This document shows positions 33,056 to 41,090 of a DNA stretch of 64,000 nucleotides, one piece after another. The stretch lies in assembly GCA_021737145.1 (NCBI GenBank), contig JAIPEN010000001.1, forward strand, positions 434,001 through 498,000. The letters run 5' to 3'. The notes beneath the pieces were generated by a model. It was not told the DNA's origin, made no database searches, and worked only from the letters and a program-made list of their open reading frames with translations. The stretch's first letter is position 1; every line of letters begins with the position of its first letter. The DNA is from Desulfarculaceae bacterium (GTDB taxonomy: Bacteria; Desulfobacterota; Desulfarculia; Desulfarculales; Desulfarculaceae). The translations under genes and the position numbers were made by a program.

Positions 33056-35980
33056 ATGAGTGACAAGTATCACGTCGAGGTAGCGCCCCGCGCCCCCCGC
33101 TTCACTCCGGTGGCCAAGATATCGGCCATGGAGACCGAGGGGTGCCTGGGCTGCTTGCAGTGCGTCAAGCGCGACGCCTGCATCTACGAGGTCTACCGGA
33201 AGAAGACCTTCGACGCCGAGCAGGTGGTGGAGACCACCGACGCCATGTGCCTGAGCTGCATGCGCTGCGTGCAGGAGTGCAAGAAGGGCATCCTCTCCCG
33301 CGCCATCAACCCTCAGTACGAGGCCATGGGCGACGAGTACTGGCGGCCGGACATCATCACCACTCTGTGGAAGCAGGCCAGCACCGGCATGATCCCGGTA
33401 TCCGGGGCCGGCTATCGCGGCCGCTTCTGCGGGCCGGGCTTTGACCAGATGTGGACCGACATGAGCGAGATCGTGCGGCCCACCCGCGACGGCATCCACG
33501 GCCGCGAGTACATCTCCACGGTCATCGAGCTGGGCCGCCGCCCCGAACGCCTGGTGTTCGACGACGAGGGCAAGCTGGCCACCGAGGTTCCGCCTTTTGT
33601 GGAGCTGCCGGTGCCCATGATCCTGGACATGGCCCCCTGGGGCAAGATCGGGCCCAGCACCCGCCGGGCCGTGGCCCTGGGCGCCAAGGCCTCCCACACC
33701 CTGGCCGTGGCCACCTATGACGAGGCGGCCGAACTGCTGGCCGACCTGCGGGAGCACCTGATCGTGCGCCTGGACGGGGTGCCCGAGGATCTCTCGCCCC
33801 TCACCGGCGCGGCCCTGGCCGAGTTCATCGACTCGCCGGCCGTGCTGGAGGAGATAAAGGCCCTCAAACAGCGCCTGCCCGAGCTGGTGATCTCGGTGCG
33901 CCTGGCCCTGGATCAGGACGCGGCCGACCGCGCCGCCGAGCTGACCAAGGCCGGGGCCGAGGTGCTGCATCTGCAGGCCGGCTACAAGGGCCAGGGCCTG
34001 GGCGCCGCGGCCGATCGCTTCGTCACCAAGCTGGTGCGCGAGGTGCACCTGAGGCTGGTGGACGAGGCCTGCCGCGACCAGGTGACCCTGCTGGCCAGCG
34101 GCGGCATCGCCCTGGCCGAGCACGTGGCCAAGATCATCCTTTGCGGCGTGGACGGCGTGGGCCTGGACCTGGTGCTCAACGTGGCCATGGAGTGCCGCAT
34201 GTGCGGCTCCTGCTCCGAGGGCTTCGACTGCCCGGTGGGCCTGGACACCATCGACGAGGAGTTGGGGGCCAACCGGGTGATCAACCTCATGGGCGCCTTC
34301 CACTCCCAGATCATCGAGCTGATGGGCGCCATGGGCATCCGCGAAGCCCGCCGCCTGCGCGGCGAGGTGGGCCGGGCCATGCTCTTCGAGGACCTGGAGA
34401 AGATGAGCTTCGCGCCCATCTTCGGCGAGCGCATCACCGAATACGAGCCCGCGCCCTCGCCTCCCGAGACTCAGCTGGCTCCCGGCGAATACTCCGCCCT
34501 GGGCGACGACATCACCCAGGCCCCCAGCCGCTACCGCAACGCCTTGACCAAGTACAAGGTGGAGCGCCTGAGCACCTGCGTGGCCTGCGGCAAGTGCGCC
34601 GAGACCTGCCAGTTCGGGGTGCACCTGATGAGCGGCGACAAGATGCTGGCTCCCAAGAGCGACAAGTGCCGCGGCGCGGAGCACTGCCGCTCCATCGGCT
34701 CCTTCTGCGGCGACGCCTGTCCGGTGGAAGCCATCCGGGTGGGACAAAACCCGATATGGCGCACCTTCGGCGACCCCCGCTGGCCGGCCGACCTGTTGGC
34801 CAGCACCTGGATTCAGGCCGAGACCGGCAAGCCGCCCGAGGGCGGCCTGGAATACCGCAAGGGCGCCAGCGGCGGCGGCTTCGACCGCATGGACATCGTG
34901 TTCCCGGCCGAGCCCCCGGACCAGAGCTTCGGCCCCGAGGACGTGGACCTGTCCATAGACCTGAACCACCGCGACGACGACGGCCGCCCCAAGGTGACCA
35001 TCGACTTCCCGGTGTACGGCGGCGGCATGAGCTTCGGCTCGGTGAGCCAGGCGACCATGGAGAGCCGGGCCCGGGCCTTCACCGCGCTCAACAGCTTCAC
35101 CTGCACCGGCGAGGGCGGCTTCCCGCCCGTATTGGAAAAGTACGACGACCACGTGATCACCCAGGTGGCCACCGGCCTGTTCGGGGTGCGCGAGGAAACC
35201 ATCCAGCGGGTGCGCATCGTGGAGTTCAAGTACGCCCAGGGGGCCAAGCCCGGACTGGGCGGCCACCTGCTGGGCGACAAGGTGACCCCGGCCGTGGCCA
35301 AGATGCGCGAGGCGGTGGAAGGCAGCTCCCTGTTCAGCCCCTTCCCCTTCCACTCGGTCTACTCGGTGGAGGACCACAAGAAGCACGTCGACTGGATCAA
35401 GCAGATCAACCCCACCACCCTGGTGTCGGTGAAGGTCTCCACCCCCATCGACGTGGACATGGTGGCCGTGGGCTCCTATTACGCCGGGGCCCACATCGTG
35501 CACCTGGACGGCAGCTACGGCGGCACCGGGGCGGCACCGGACATCGCCAAGAAGAACATCGCCATGCCCATCGAGTACGCCATTCCCATGGTGCACCGCT
35601 TCCTTGTGGAAGAAGGCATCCGCGACAAGATAACCCTGATCGTATCCGGCGGCCTGCGCACCGCCTGGGACGTGGCCAAGGCCATCGCCCTGGGAGCCAA
35701 CGGGGTGGTCACCGGCACCGCCGACATGATCGCCCTGGAGTGCATCCGCTGCGCCAACTGCGAGTCCGGCCGGGGCTGCCCCCGGGGCATCGCCACCACC
35801 GACCCCGAGCTGTCGGTGGTCTACGACTCGGACTGGGGCGCCCAGCGCGTGATCAACATGTACCACTCCTGGGGCTTGCAGCTGCGGGATATCCTGTGGC
35901 GCCTGGGCCTGAAGAGCATCAGGGACCTGGTGGGACGCAGCGACGTGCTGACCCACCTGGACTATCAGAAGAAGGCGTGA
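33056..35980 (+). CDS. Duplicated Fe-S/FMN glutamate synthase-like subunit
   Basis: A 974-residue protein made of two tandem modules, each a ferredoxin-type Cys cluster plus an FMN-binding glutamate-synthase (GltB2) TIM barrel. Module 1 has CxxCxxCx5C and CxxCxxCx3C clusters (Cys 30-42 and 65-75) and a shortened barrel (about 90-450) ending in SGGIALAEHVAK and CRMCGSC. Module 2 has Cys 508-555 and a complete barrel (about 570-960) with YGGGMSFGSVS, KPGLGGHLLG, DGSYGGTGAAP and SGGLRTAWDVAK. The flanks align between modules (LWKQASTGMIP with TWIQAETGKPP). It should make glutamate from 2-oxoglutarate, using ammonia delivered by the amidotransferase subunit next door. Only module 2 looks catalytically whole. 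Confidence 0.88.
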   Translation: MSDKYHVEVAPRAPRFTPVAKISAMETEGCLGCLQCVKRDACIYEVYRKKTFDAEQVVETTDAMCLSCMRCVQECKKGILSRAINPQYEAMGDEYWRPDIITTLWKQASTGMIPVSGAGYRGRFCGPGFDQMWTDMSEIVRPTRDGIHGREYISTVIELGRRPERLVFDDEGKLATEVPPFVELPVPMILDMAPWGKIGPSTRRAVALGAKASHTLAVATYDEAAELLADLREHLIVRLDGVPEDLSPLTGAALAEFIDSPAVLEEIKALKQRLPELVISVRLALDQDAADRAAELTKAGAEVLHLQAGYKGQGLGAAADRFVTKLVREVHLRLVDEACRDQVTLLASGGIALAEHVAKIILCGVDGVGLDLVLNVAMECRMCGSCSEGFDCPVGLDTIDEELGANRVINLMGAFHSQIIELMGAMGIREARRLRGEVGRAMLFEDLEKMSFAPIFGERITEYEPAPSPPETQLAPGEYSALGDDITQAPSRYRNALTKYKVERLSTCVACGKCAETCQFGVHLMSGDKMLAPKSDKCRGAEHCRSIGSFCGDACPVEAIRVGQNPIWRTFGDPRWPADLLASTWIQAETGKPPEGGLEYRKGASGGGFDRMDIVFPAEPPDQSFGPEDVDLSIDLNHRDDDGRPKVTIDFPVYGGGMSFGSVSQATMESRARAFTALNSFTCTGEGGFPPVLEKYDDHVITQVATGLFGVREETIQRVRIVEFKYAQGAKPGLGGHLLGDKVTPAVAKMREAVEGSSLFSPFPFHSVYSVEDHKKHVDWIKQINPTTLVSVKVSTPIDVDMVAVGSYYAGAHIVHLDGSYGGTGAAPDIAKKNIAMPIEYAIPMVHRFLVEEGIRDKITLIVSGGLRTAWDVAKAIALGANGVVTGTADMIALECIRCANCESGRGCPRGIATTDPELSVVYDSDWGAQRVINMYHSWGLQLRDILWRLGLKSIRDLVGRSDVLTHLDYQKKA

Positions 35981-36001
35981 TTTAAAGGAAGGACCGGCAT
36001 C

Positions 36002-38653
36002 GTGGCCAGCCTTACTCGATCCAATATAAGCCAAGGCCGCCTCCCCAGCCGGGAGGAGCTGACCCGCTTCACCGAGGCCATTCTGGCCTCCCGCCGGCGC
36101 TCCATCAAGGGCGCGGCTCCCATCAACCCCATGAAGGCCGCCGAAGAAGGCGGCTGCGGGGTGGTGGGTTTCGCCGCCTCGGTGCCGGTGCGCGGGCGGC
36201 ACATTTTCGAGCCCTCCATCCAGATGCACAACCGGGGCAACGGCAAGGGCGGCGGCATCGCTGCGGCCTGCCTGGACGCCGGGCAGCTGGGGGTGGACGC
36301 GGCGACCCTGAAAAACGACTACATCCTGCAGGTGGCCCTGCTGGACCCCGAGGCCGAAAAGGAAGTGGAAGAGCAGTGCATCACTCCTTATCTGGAGGTG
36401 CACCACAAGGCCTGGGTGGAAACCCAGGGCGACTTCCAAGACTTCGGCCTGGAGGTGAAGCCTCCGGACGTGGTGCGCTATTTCGTGCGGGCCAAGGAAG
36501 GCGCCTTGCAGCGCTTTGCCCAAGAAGAGGGCCTGGTGGGCCTGGAGGGCCGCGCCCTGGAAGATGAGTTCATCTACCGCAACAGCGCTCGCCTCAACGG
36601 CACCTTCTACACCAGCCTGGGCGAGAAGCGGGCCTTCGTGCTCAGCCACGCCCGCAACCTGGTCGTGCTGAAGATCGTGGGCTTCGCCGAGACGGTGGTG
36701 CAATACTACGGCATGGACGACTTCAAGGCCCAGGTGTGGATCGCCCACCAGCGCTACCCCACCAAGGGCCGGGTCTGGCACCCGGGCGGCAGCCACCCCT
36801 TCATCGGCATGAACGAGGCCCTGGTGCACAACGGCGACTTCGCCAACTACTTCAGCGTGAGCGAGTACCTGAGGCAGCACGGCATCGCCACCCAGTTCCT
36901 CACCGACACCGAGGTGGCGGTGCTCTTGTTCGACCTGTGGACCCGGGTTTATCACTACCCCCTGGAGTACGTGATCGAGGCCATGGCTCCCACCACCGAG
37001 CTGGACTTCGCCCAGCTGGGCGCGGAGCGCCAGAGCACCTACCGGGCCATCCAGGCCCTGCACATGCACGGCAGCCCGGACGGTCCCTGGTTCTTCATCA
37101 TCGCCCGTTCCAACCCGGAGCTGGACCAGTACCAGCTGCTGGGCATCACCGACACCTCCATGCTCCGGCCCCAGGTCTTCGCCCTGCAAGAGGGCGACGT
37201 GTCCATCGGCCTGGTGGGTTCGGAAAAGCAGGCCATCGACGCCACCCTGCTCTCGCTCAACGAGGAGGACCCGCGCTTCCGCCTGGTGGCCGACCGCTAC
37301 TGGAACGCCCGGGGCGGCAGCCACACCGACGGCGGAGCCTTCCTGTTCAACGTAAAGGGCAACGGCGGCGGCTTTGAGCTGACCTGCGTCGACAAGTTCG
37401 GCACCGCCATCACCGGCGAGCAGGGCCAGTGGCGTTTCGACGCCAGCGAGGCGCCCAGCGCCCCGGCCGAGCCCGCCGGCCTGGAGTCCCTGCTGGACAG
37501 CGCCGGCCCCCTGGAGGTTTTCGACGCGGCGGCCCCGGCCATCAAGAGCTGGAGCTTCGCCCAGATGCGCTGGCTCATCGCCAAGATCGAGGCCAAGGCG
37601 GCCACCGGCGACGACGGCGTGGAATGGGCCCTGGAGCTGCTGAGCCTGCTCAACAACCGGCGCTACGCCACCGGCGAGATGAAGCGCTCGGTGGTGCTGG
37701 AACTCTTGCGCACGGCCATCAACCGCATCCTGGACTCCACCCCGGCCATGGCCGACAATGCCGGCACCCGCTACGCCCGCATCGACTGGGAGACCCGCGG
37801 CGACCTTAGGGCCCCGGCCGGCGACGAGAAGGTCATGGTGGTCTACGCCCACCACTTCCCGCCCGAGGGCGACGACTGCGACGCCCGCCTGGAGGTGCAG
37901 GCCTACGAGCTGGGCTGGAAGCGTTTCATCGTCTACGGCCTCAAGGGCCAGCGTTTCCAGGGTTGCGGCCTGGGCCCGGCCACCGAGGATGTGCGTTTCG
38001 ACATCTTCGGCTCCTCGGGCGACTACCTGGCCTCGGGCATCGACGGCATGGAGATTCAGATCCACGACAACGGGCAGGACCAGCTGGGCCAGATCATGAA
38101 GGCCGGCAAGCTGGTGGTGCACGGCGACGTGGGCCAGGCCTTCATGTACGGCGCCAAGGGAGGCGAGGTCTACATCATGGGCAACGGCGCGGGCCGGCCC
38201 CTGATCAACGCGGTGGGCCGCCCCCGGGTGGTGATCAACGGCACCTGCCTGGACTTCCTGGCCGAGTCCTTCATGGCCGGCGACCCCTACAACGGCGGCG
38301 GCTTCGTGGTGCTCAACGGCATCACCTTTGACGACGACGGCAAGGTGATCGAGCAGCCCACCCCCTACCCCGGCTCCAACCTGTTCTCCCTGGCCAGCGG
38401 CGGGGCCATCTTCGTGCGCGACCCCCACAAGAAGCTGGTGGACGAGCAGCTCAACGGCGGCCACTACTTCGACCTGACCCAGGAGGACTGGGACCTTATC
38501 CTGCCCTACCTGGAGGAGAACCAGCGCCTGTTCGGCATCAGCATCGACGACCTGCTCACCGTGGACGGCGAAAAGCGCTCTCCCCTGGAGGTCTACCGCA
38601 AGGTGGGCCCGGTGAAGCTGGCCGTGCTGGCCAAGGAGGCGGTGCCCGAGTAG
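36002..38653 (+). CDS. Glutamate synthase amidotransferase + GXGXG domain subunit
   Basis: An 883-residue protein starting at GTG with AAGGAAGGA upstream. The N-terminal half is a class-II glutamine amidotransferase: GGCGVVGFAAS places the nucleophile Cys at 52, with HNRGNGKGGG, WIAHQRYPTKG and HNGDFANY following. The C-terminal region (about 610-830) is the GltB3/GXGXG beta-helix, with GQDQLGQIMKAGKLVVHGDV and MGNGAGRPLINAVG. Together with the upstream Fe-S/FMN subunit it forms a split, archaeal-like glutamate synthase. Because the Cys must become N-terminal, about 51 residues should be removed as a propeptide. A terminator follows the stop codon. Confidence 0.9.
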   Translation: MASLTRSNISQGRLPSREELTRFTEAILASRRRSIKGAAPINPMKAAEEGGCGVVGFAASVPVRGRHIFEPSIQMHNRGNGKGGGIAAACLDAGQLGVDAATLKNDYILQVALLDPEAEKEVEEQCITPYLEVHHKAWVETQGDFQDFGLEVKPPDVVRYFVRAKEGALQRFAQEEGLVGLEGRALEDEFIYRNSARLNGTFYTSLGEKRAFVLSHARNLVVLKIVGFAETVVQYYGMDDFKAQVWIAHQRYPTKGRVWHPGGSHPFIGMNEALVHNGDFANYFSVSEYLRQHGIATQFLTDTEVAVLLFDLWTRVYHYPLEYVIEAMAPTTELDFAQLGAERQSTYRAIQALHMHGSPDGPWFFIIARSNPELDQYQLLGITDTSMLRPQVFALQEGDVSIGLVGSEKQAIDATLLSLNEEDPRFRLVADRYWNARGGSHTDGGAFLFNVKGNGGGFELTCVDKFGTAITGEQGQWRFDASEAPSAPAEPAGLESLLDSAGPLEVFDAAAPAIKSWSFAQMRWLIAKIEAKAATGDDGVEWALELLSLLNNRRYATGEMKRSVVLELLRTAINRILDSTPAMADNAGTRYARIDWETRGDLRAPAGDEKVMVVYAHHFPPEGDDCDARLEVQAYELGWKRFIVYGLKGQRFQGCGLGPATEDVRFDIFGSSGDYLASGIDGMEIQIHDNGQDQLGQIMKAGKLVVHGDVGQAFMYGAKGGEVYIMGNGAGRPLINAVGRPRVVINGTCLDFLAESFMAGDPYNGGGFVVLNGITFDDDGKVIEQPTPYPGSNLFSLASGGAIFVRDPHKKLVDEQLNGGHYFDLTQEDWDLILPYLEENQRLFGISIDDLLTVDGEKRSPLEVYRKVGPVKLAVLAKEAVPE

Positions 38654-38679
38654 GGCTCTCCCATATCCGAGATAACGGA

Positions 38680-38711
38680 CCCCCGCGTGTTATGCGCGGC
38701 GGGCCTTTTTT
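38680..38711 (+). terminator. Rho-independent terminator after the glutamate synthase operon
   Basis: The arm CCCCCGCG pairs, with a one-base bulge, to CGCGGCGGG and is followed by CC and six T residues (38706-38711). It ends the five-gene operon. Confidence 0.75.
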
Positions 38712-38810
38712 GGCCATGCCTCCGGGAAGCGGCGCGGTTGCCGCCCCCTCGGCGCGGCTGGTATGTTATCCCCGTCGCGTAATCAAGGGCCTTGCAAGGG
38801 GCGTTGGGCA

Positions 38811-41087
38811 ATGAGTTTCAGGGCGCCACCATCCAGCATCAACTCCCGCGGCCTGGCCGGCTGGCTGGCCAAGGCCGGGGTGGTGCTGCTGTGGGCCCTG
38901 GCCGTGCGCCTGCTGGCCACCCGCCTGGGGCTGCCCGCCTCGCCGGCGGGCGACCTGGCCCCGCTCATCGGCCTGGACCGGCCGGTGGGCTGGGTGAGCT
39001 TCCTTTCGGTGCTGGCTCCATTGGGCCTGCTCATGCTCAGCGCGGCGGGGCACGGCCTGGCTGCTTGGGCGGGCTCGGACGCCACCCGGCGGGGCCCACG
39101 CCTGGGGCTGCGCGACTGGGCCGCCTATCTCTGCCTGCCTCTCATGCTGGCCCTGAGCCTGGCCCACGGACCCAGCGGGCTCTGGGCCCTGGGCTGCGGG
39201 GCGGTGTTTTTGCTGGCCCTGGCCTGGCAAACCGGCCTGGCCGCCGGGGTGCTGTGGGAGGCTGCCGCCGCGCCCGAGGCAAACCGCCGTCTGCTGGCCT
39301 GGGGAAGCGCGCTTTTGGGCCTGGCCCTGTTCTGGGCCCTGGGCCTGTGGGTGATGCAGGCGGTGACCACCTGCGGCGACGAGCCTATCTATTTAATAGA
39401 CGTGGACCGGCTCTTGGCCTCCTGCGGCCTCTCGGCCGGGGACGCGGCCCTAAAGCCCATGCGCTTTGAGTTTTACTGGGGCGGTTGGAGCAAGTTCCTG
39501 GCCCAGCCGCCGGGCGAGGCCTGGCTGTTGCGCCTGCTCCTGGCCCCTGGCTGGCTGATTGCCGGGCGCATGGGGGCCATGGGGGTTCTGGGCCTGGCCG
39601 GGGCCCTGACCTTGGGGCTCACCTGCTCCCTGGCCCTCAAGCTGGGCTACCGGGGGCGGGTGGCCCTGGGGGCCACCTGGCTGCTGGGCTTCACCCTGCC
39701 GCTCAGCCAGCTCACCCAGCACATCTATCCCGGCGTGTTCGGGGTGCTGGGGGTGATCGCCGGTTTGGCGCTGCTGGCCGGCCTACCCCGCCACGCCTGG
39801 TGGCGGCTGCTGGGCCTGGCGGCCATCGGCCTGGGCCTGCTGCTGATCAAGTTCCGTTTGGCCCCCATCGCCCTGGGCCTGGCCCTGGCCACCGGCGCGG
39901 CCCTGTACATGGAGCTGCCCCGCTGGCGGGCCTGGATAGCGGCCGGCTGCGCCCTGGCCGTGGCCCTGGCCCTGGGCCTGTTCATGGCCGCCTGGTGGGA
40001 GTGGACTCCCTGGCTGACCCCCCTGAGCCGCGAGCTGCGCGGCCTGCCGCCCATCGACTTCGCCCTGATGTGGCTCTCCCTGCCGGCCATGCTCCTGGAC
40101 CAGCAGTTCGGGCTCATGGCTTACGCCCCCTGGCTGCTGCTGGGCCTGGCCGGAGCGGCCCGCTTTGGCCGCAAGCACCCGCGCATGTTCCTCTACAGTC
40201 TGCTGGCCGGGGGCACCTCCGCCCTGGTGGTCATGGCCTGGCGCTGGTTGCAGTGGTTCGGCGGCTTCGCCCCGCCGGGGCGCTTTCTGGCCCCCCTGTT
40301 GCCGGTGCTGGCCCTGTGGGCCCTGCCAGCCCTGGCCCGGGGCGGCCGCTTGTGGCGGGCGGTTGTGGCCTGGCTGGGCCTGGTGAGCCTGGGCATGGCC
40401 TATGTCTTCACCCTGATCCCCCAGTGGCGCTTCCACCGCCGCACGGGCATCAACAACCTGCTGGCCTGGTGGGGCGACCGGAGCGAGGGCGTGGTGCACC
40501 GCTTCCTGCCCTCGTTCAACGACCACGCCTGGCAGCTAATGGTCCCGGTGCTGCCCTGGCTGGCCTTGGTGCTGGTGGGGGCGGTGTATCTGTGGCGCGA
40601 CCCACGCCCGGACGCGGCGCGTCAGTGGAGCCTGGCCCGGTTGGCCCTGGCCGCCGGCGGCTGCCTGCTGGCCGGGCTGCTGTTGCTGAGCCTGGCCGGA
40701 CGCAACCTGGGCACGGAGCACGTGGAGGCGGAAAGCCTGCGCACCTCCCAGAGCCGCCTGTACGGCGACTATTACGACAACCGGGTGCAACTGGTTCTGC
40801 GCAGCCCCAAGGACGTGGGACGGGCCCGGGTGGTGGTGCCGCCCGGGGTACGGGGGCTGGACTTCATGACCGTGCGTCACGCCAAGGCCCCGCGCGAGGA
40901 TCCGCCGCCAACGGTGGCCTTTTACCTGGACGGCCGGGAGCTGGGCCGCATGACCATTACCGCCGAGGACTGGACCCTGCACCGCCTGGACGCGCCGCTT
41001 CCGCCCGGGGTGCACACCCTGGAGGTGCGCCTGCTCAGCCACAACGGCCGCGATGTATTGGGCCTGGACTTCCTGGAGCTGCGCTGA
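38811..41087 (+). CDS. Polytopic GT-C-like glycosyltransferase with C-terminal beta domain
   Basis: About 758 residues from the ATG at 38811 (AGGGG about ten bases upstream). Roughly twelve hydrophobic helices fill residues 20-640. After the early helices the loop TCGDEPIYLIDVDRLL carries the Asp-Glu pair typical of PMT/ArnT-type (GT39/GT83-like) lipid-linked-sugar transferases. The last 120 residues form a soluble, probably periplasmic beta-rich domain (VAFYLDGRELGRM and on to LEVRLLSHNGRDVLGLDFLE), which resembles carbohydrate-binding modules. It lies three bases before a similar gene. Sugar donor and acceptor are unknown. Confidence 0.72.
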   Translation: MSFRAPPSSINSRGLAGWLAKAGVVLLWALAVRLLATRLGLPASPAGDLAPLIGLDRPVGWVSFLSVLAPLGLLMLSAAGHGLAAWAGSDATRRGPRLGLRDWAAYLCLPLMLALSLAHGPSGLWALGCGAVFLLALAWQTGLAAGVLWEAAAAPEANRRLLAWGSALLGLALFWALGLWVMQAVTTCGDEPIYLIDVDRLLASCGLSAGDAALKPMRFEFYWGGWSKFLAQPPGEAWLLRLLLAPGWLIAGRMGAMGVLGLAGALTLGLTCSLALKLGYRGRVALGATWLLGFTLPLSQLTQHIYPGVFGVLGVIAGLALLAGLPRHAWWRLLGLAAIGLGLLLIKFRLAPIALGLALATGAALYMELPRWRAWIAAGCALAVALALGLFMAAWWEWTPWLTPLSRELRGLPPIDFALMWLSLPAMLLDQQFGLMAYAPWLLLGLAGAARFGRKHPRMFLYSLLAGGTSALVVMAWRWLQWFGGFAPPGRFLAPLLPVLALWALPALARGGRLWRAVVAWLGLVSLGMAYVFTLIPQWRFHRRTGINNLLAWWGDRSEGVVHRFLPSFNDHAWQLMVPVLPWLALVLVGAVYLWRDPRPDAARQWSLARLALAAGGCLLAGLLLLSLAGRNLGTEHVEAESLRTSQSRLYGDYYDNRVQLVLRSPKDVGRARVVVPPGVRGLDFMTVRHAKAPREDPPPTVAFYLDGRELGRMTITAEDWTLHRLDAPLPPGVHTLEVRLLSHNGRDVLGLDFLELR

Positions 41088-41090
41088 GTC

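Noticed and set aside
33014-38464. An open antisense frame of more than 1800 codons opposite the glutamate synthase genes
   Set aside because: It is the codon-position shadow of two well-recognised genes in very GC-rich DNA; it has a low-complexity Ala/Gly/His/Leu composition and no recognisable domain.
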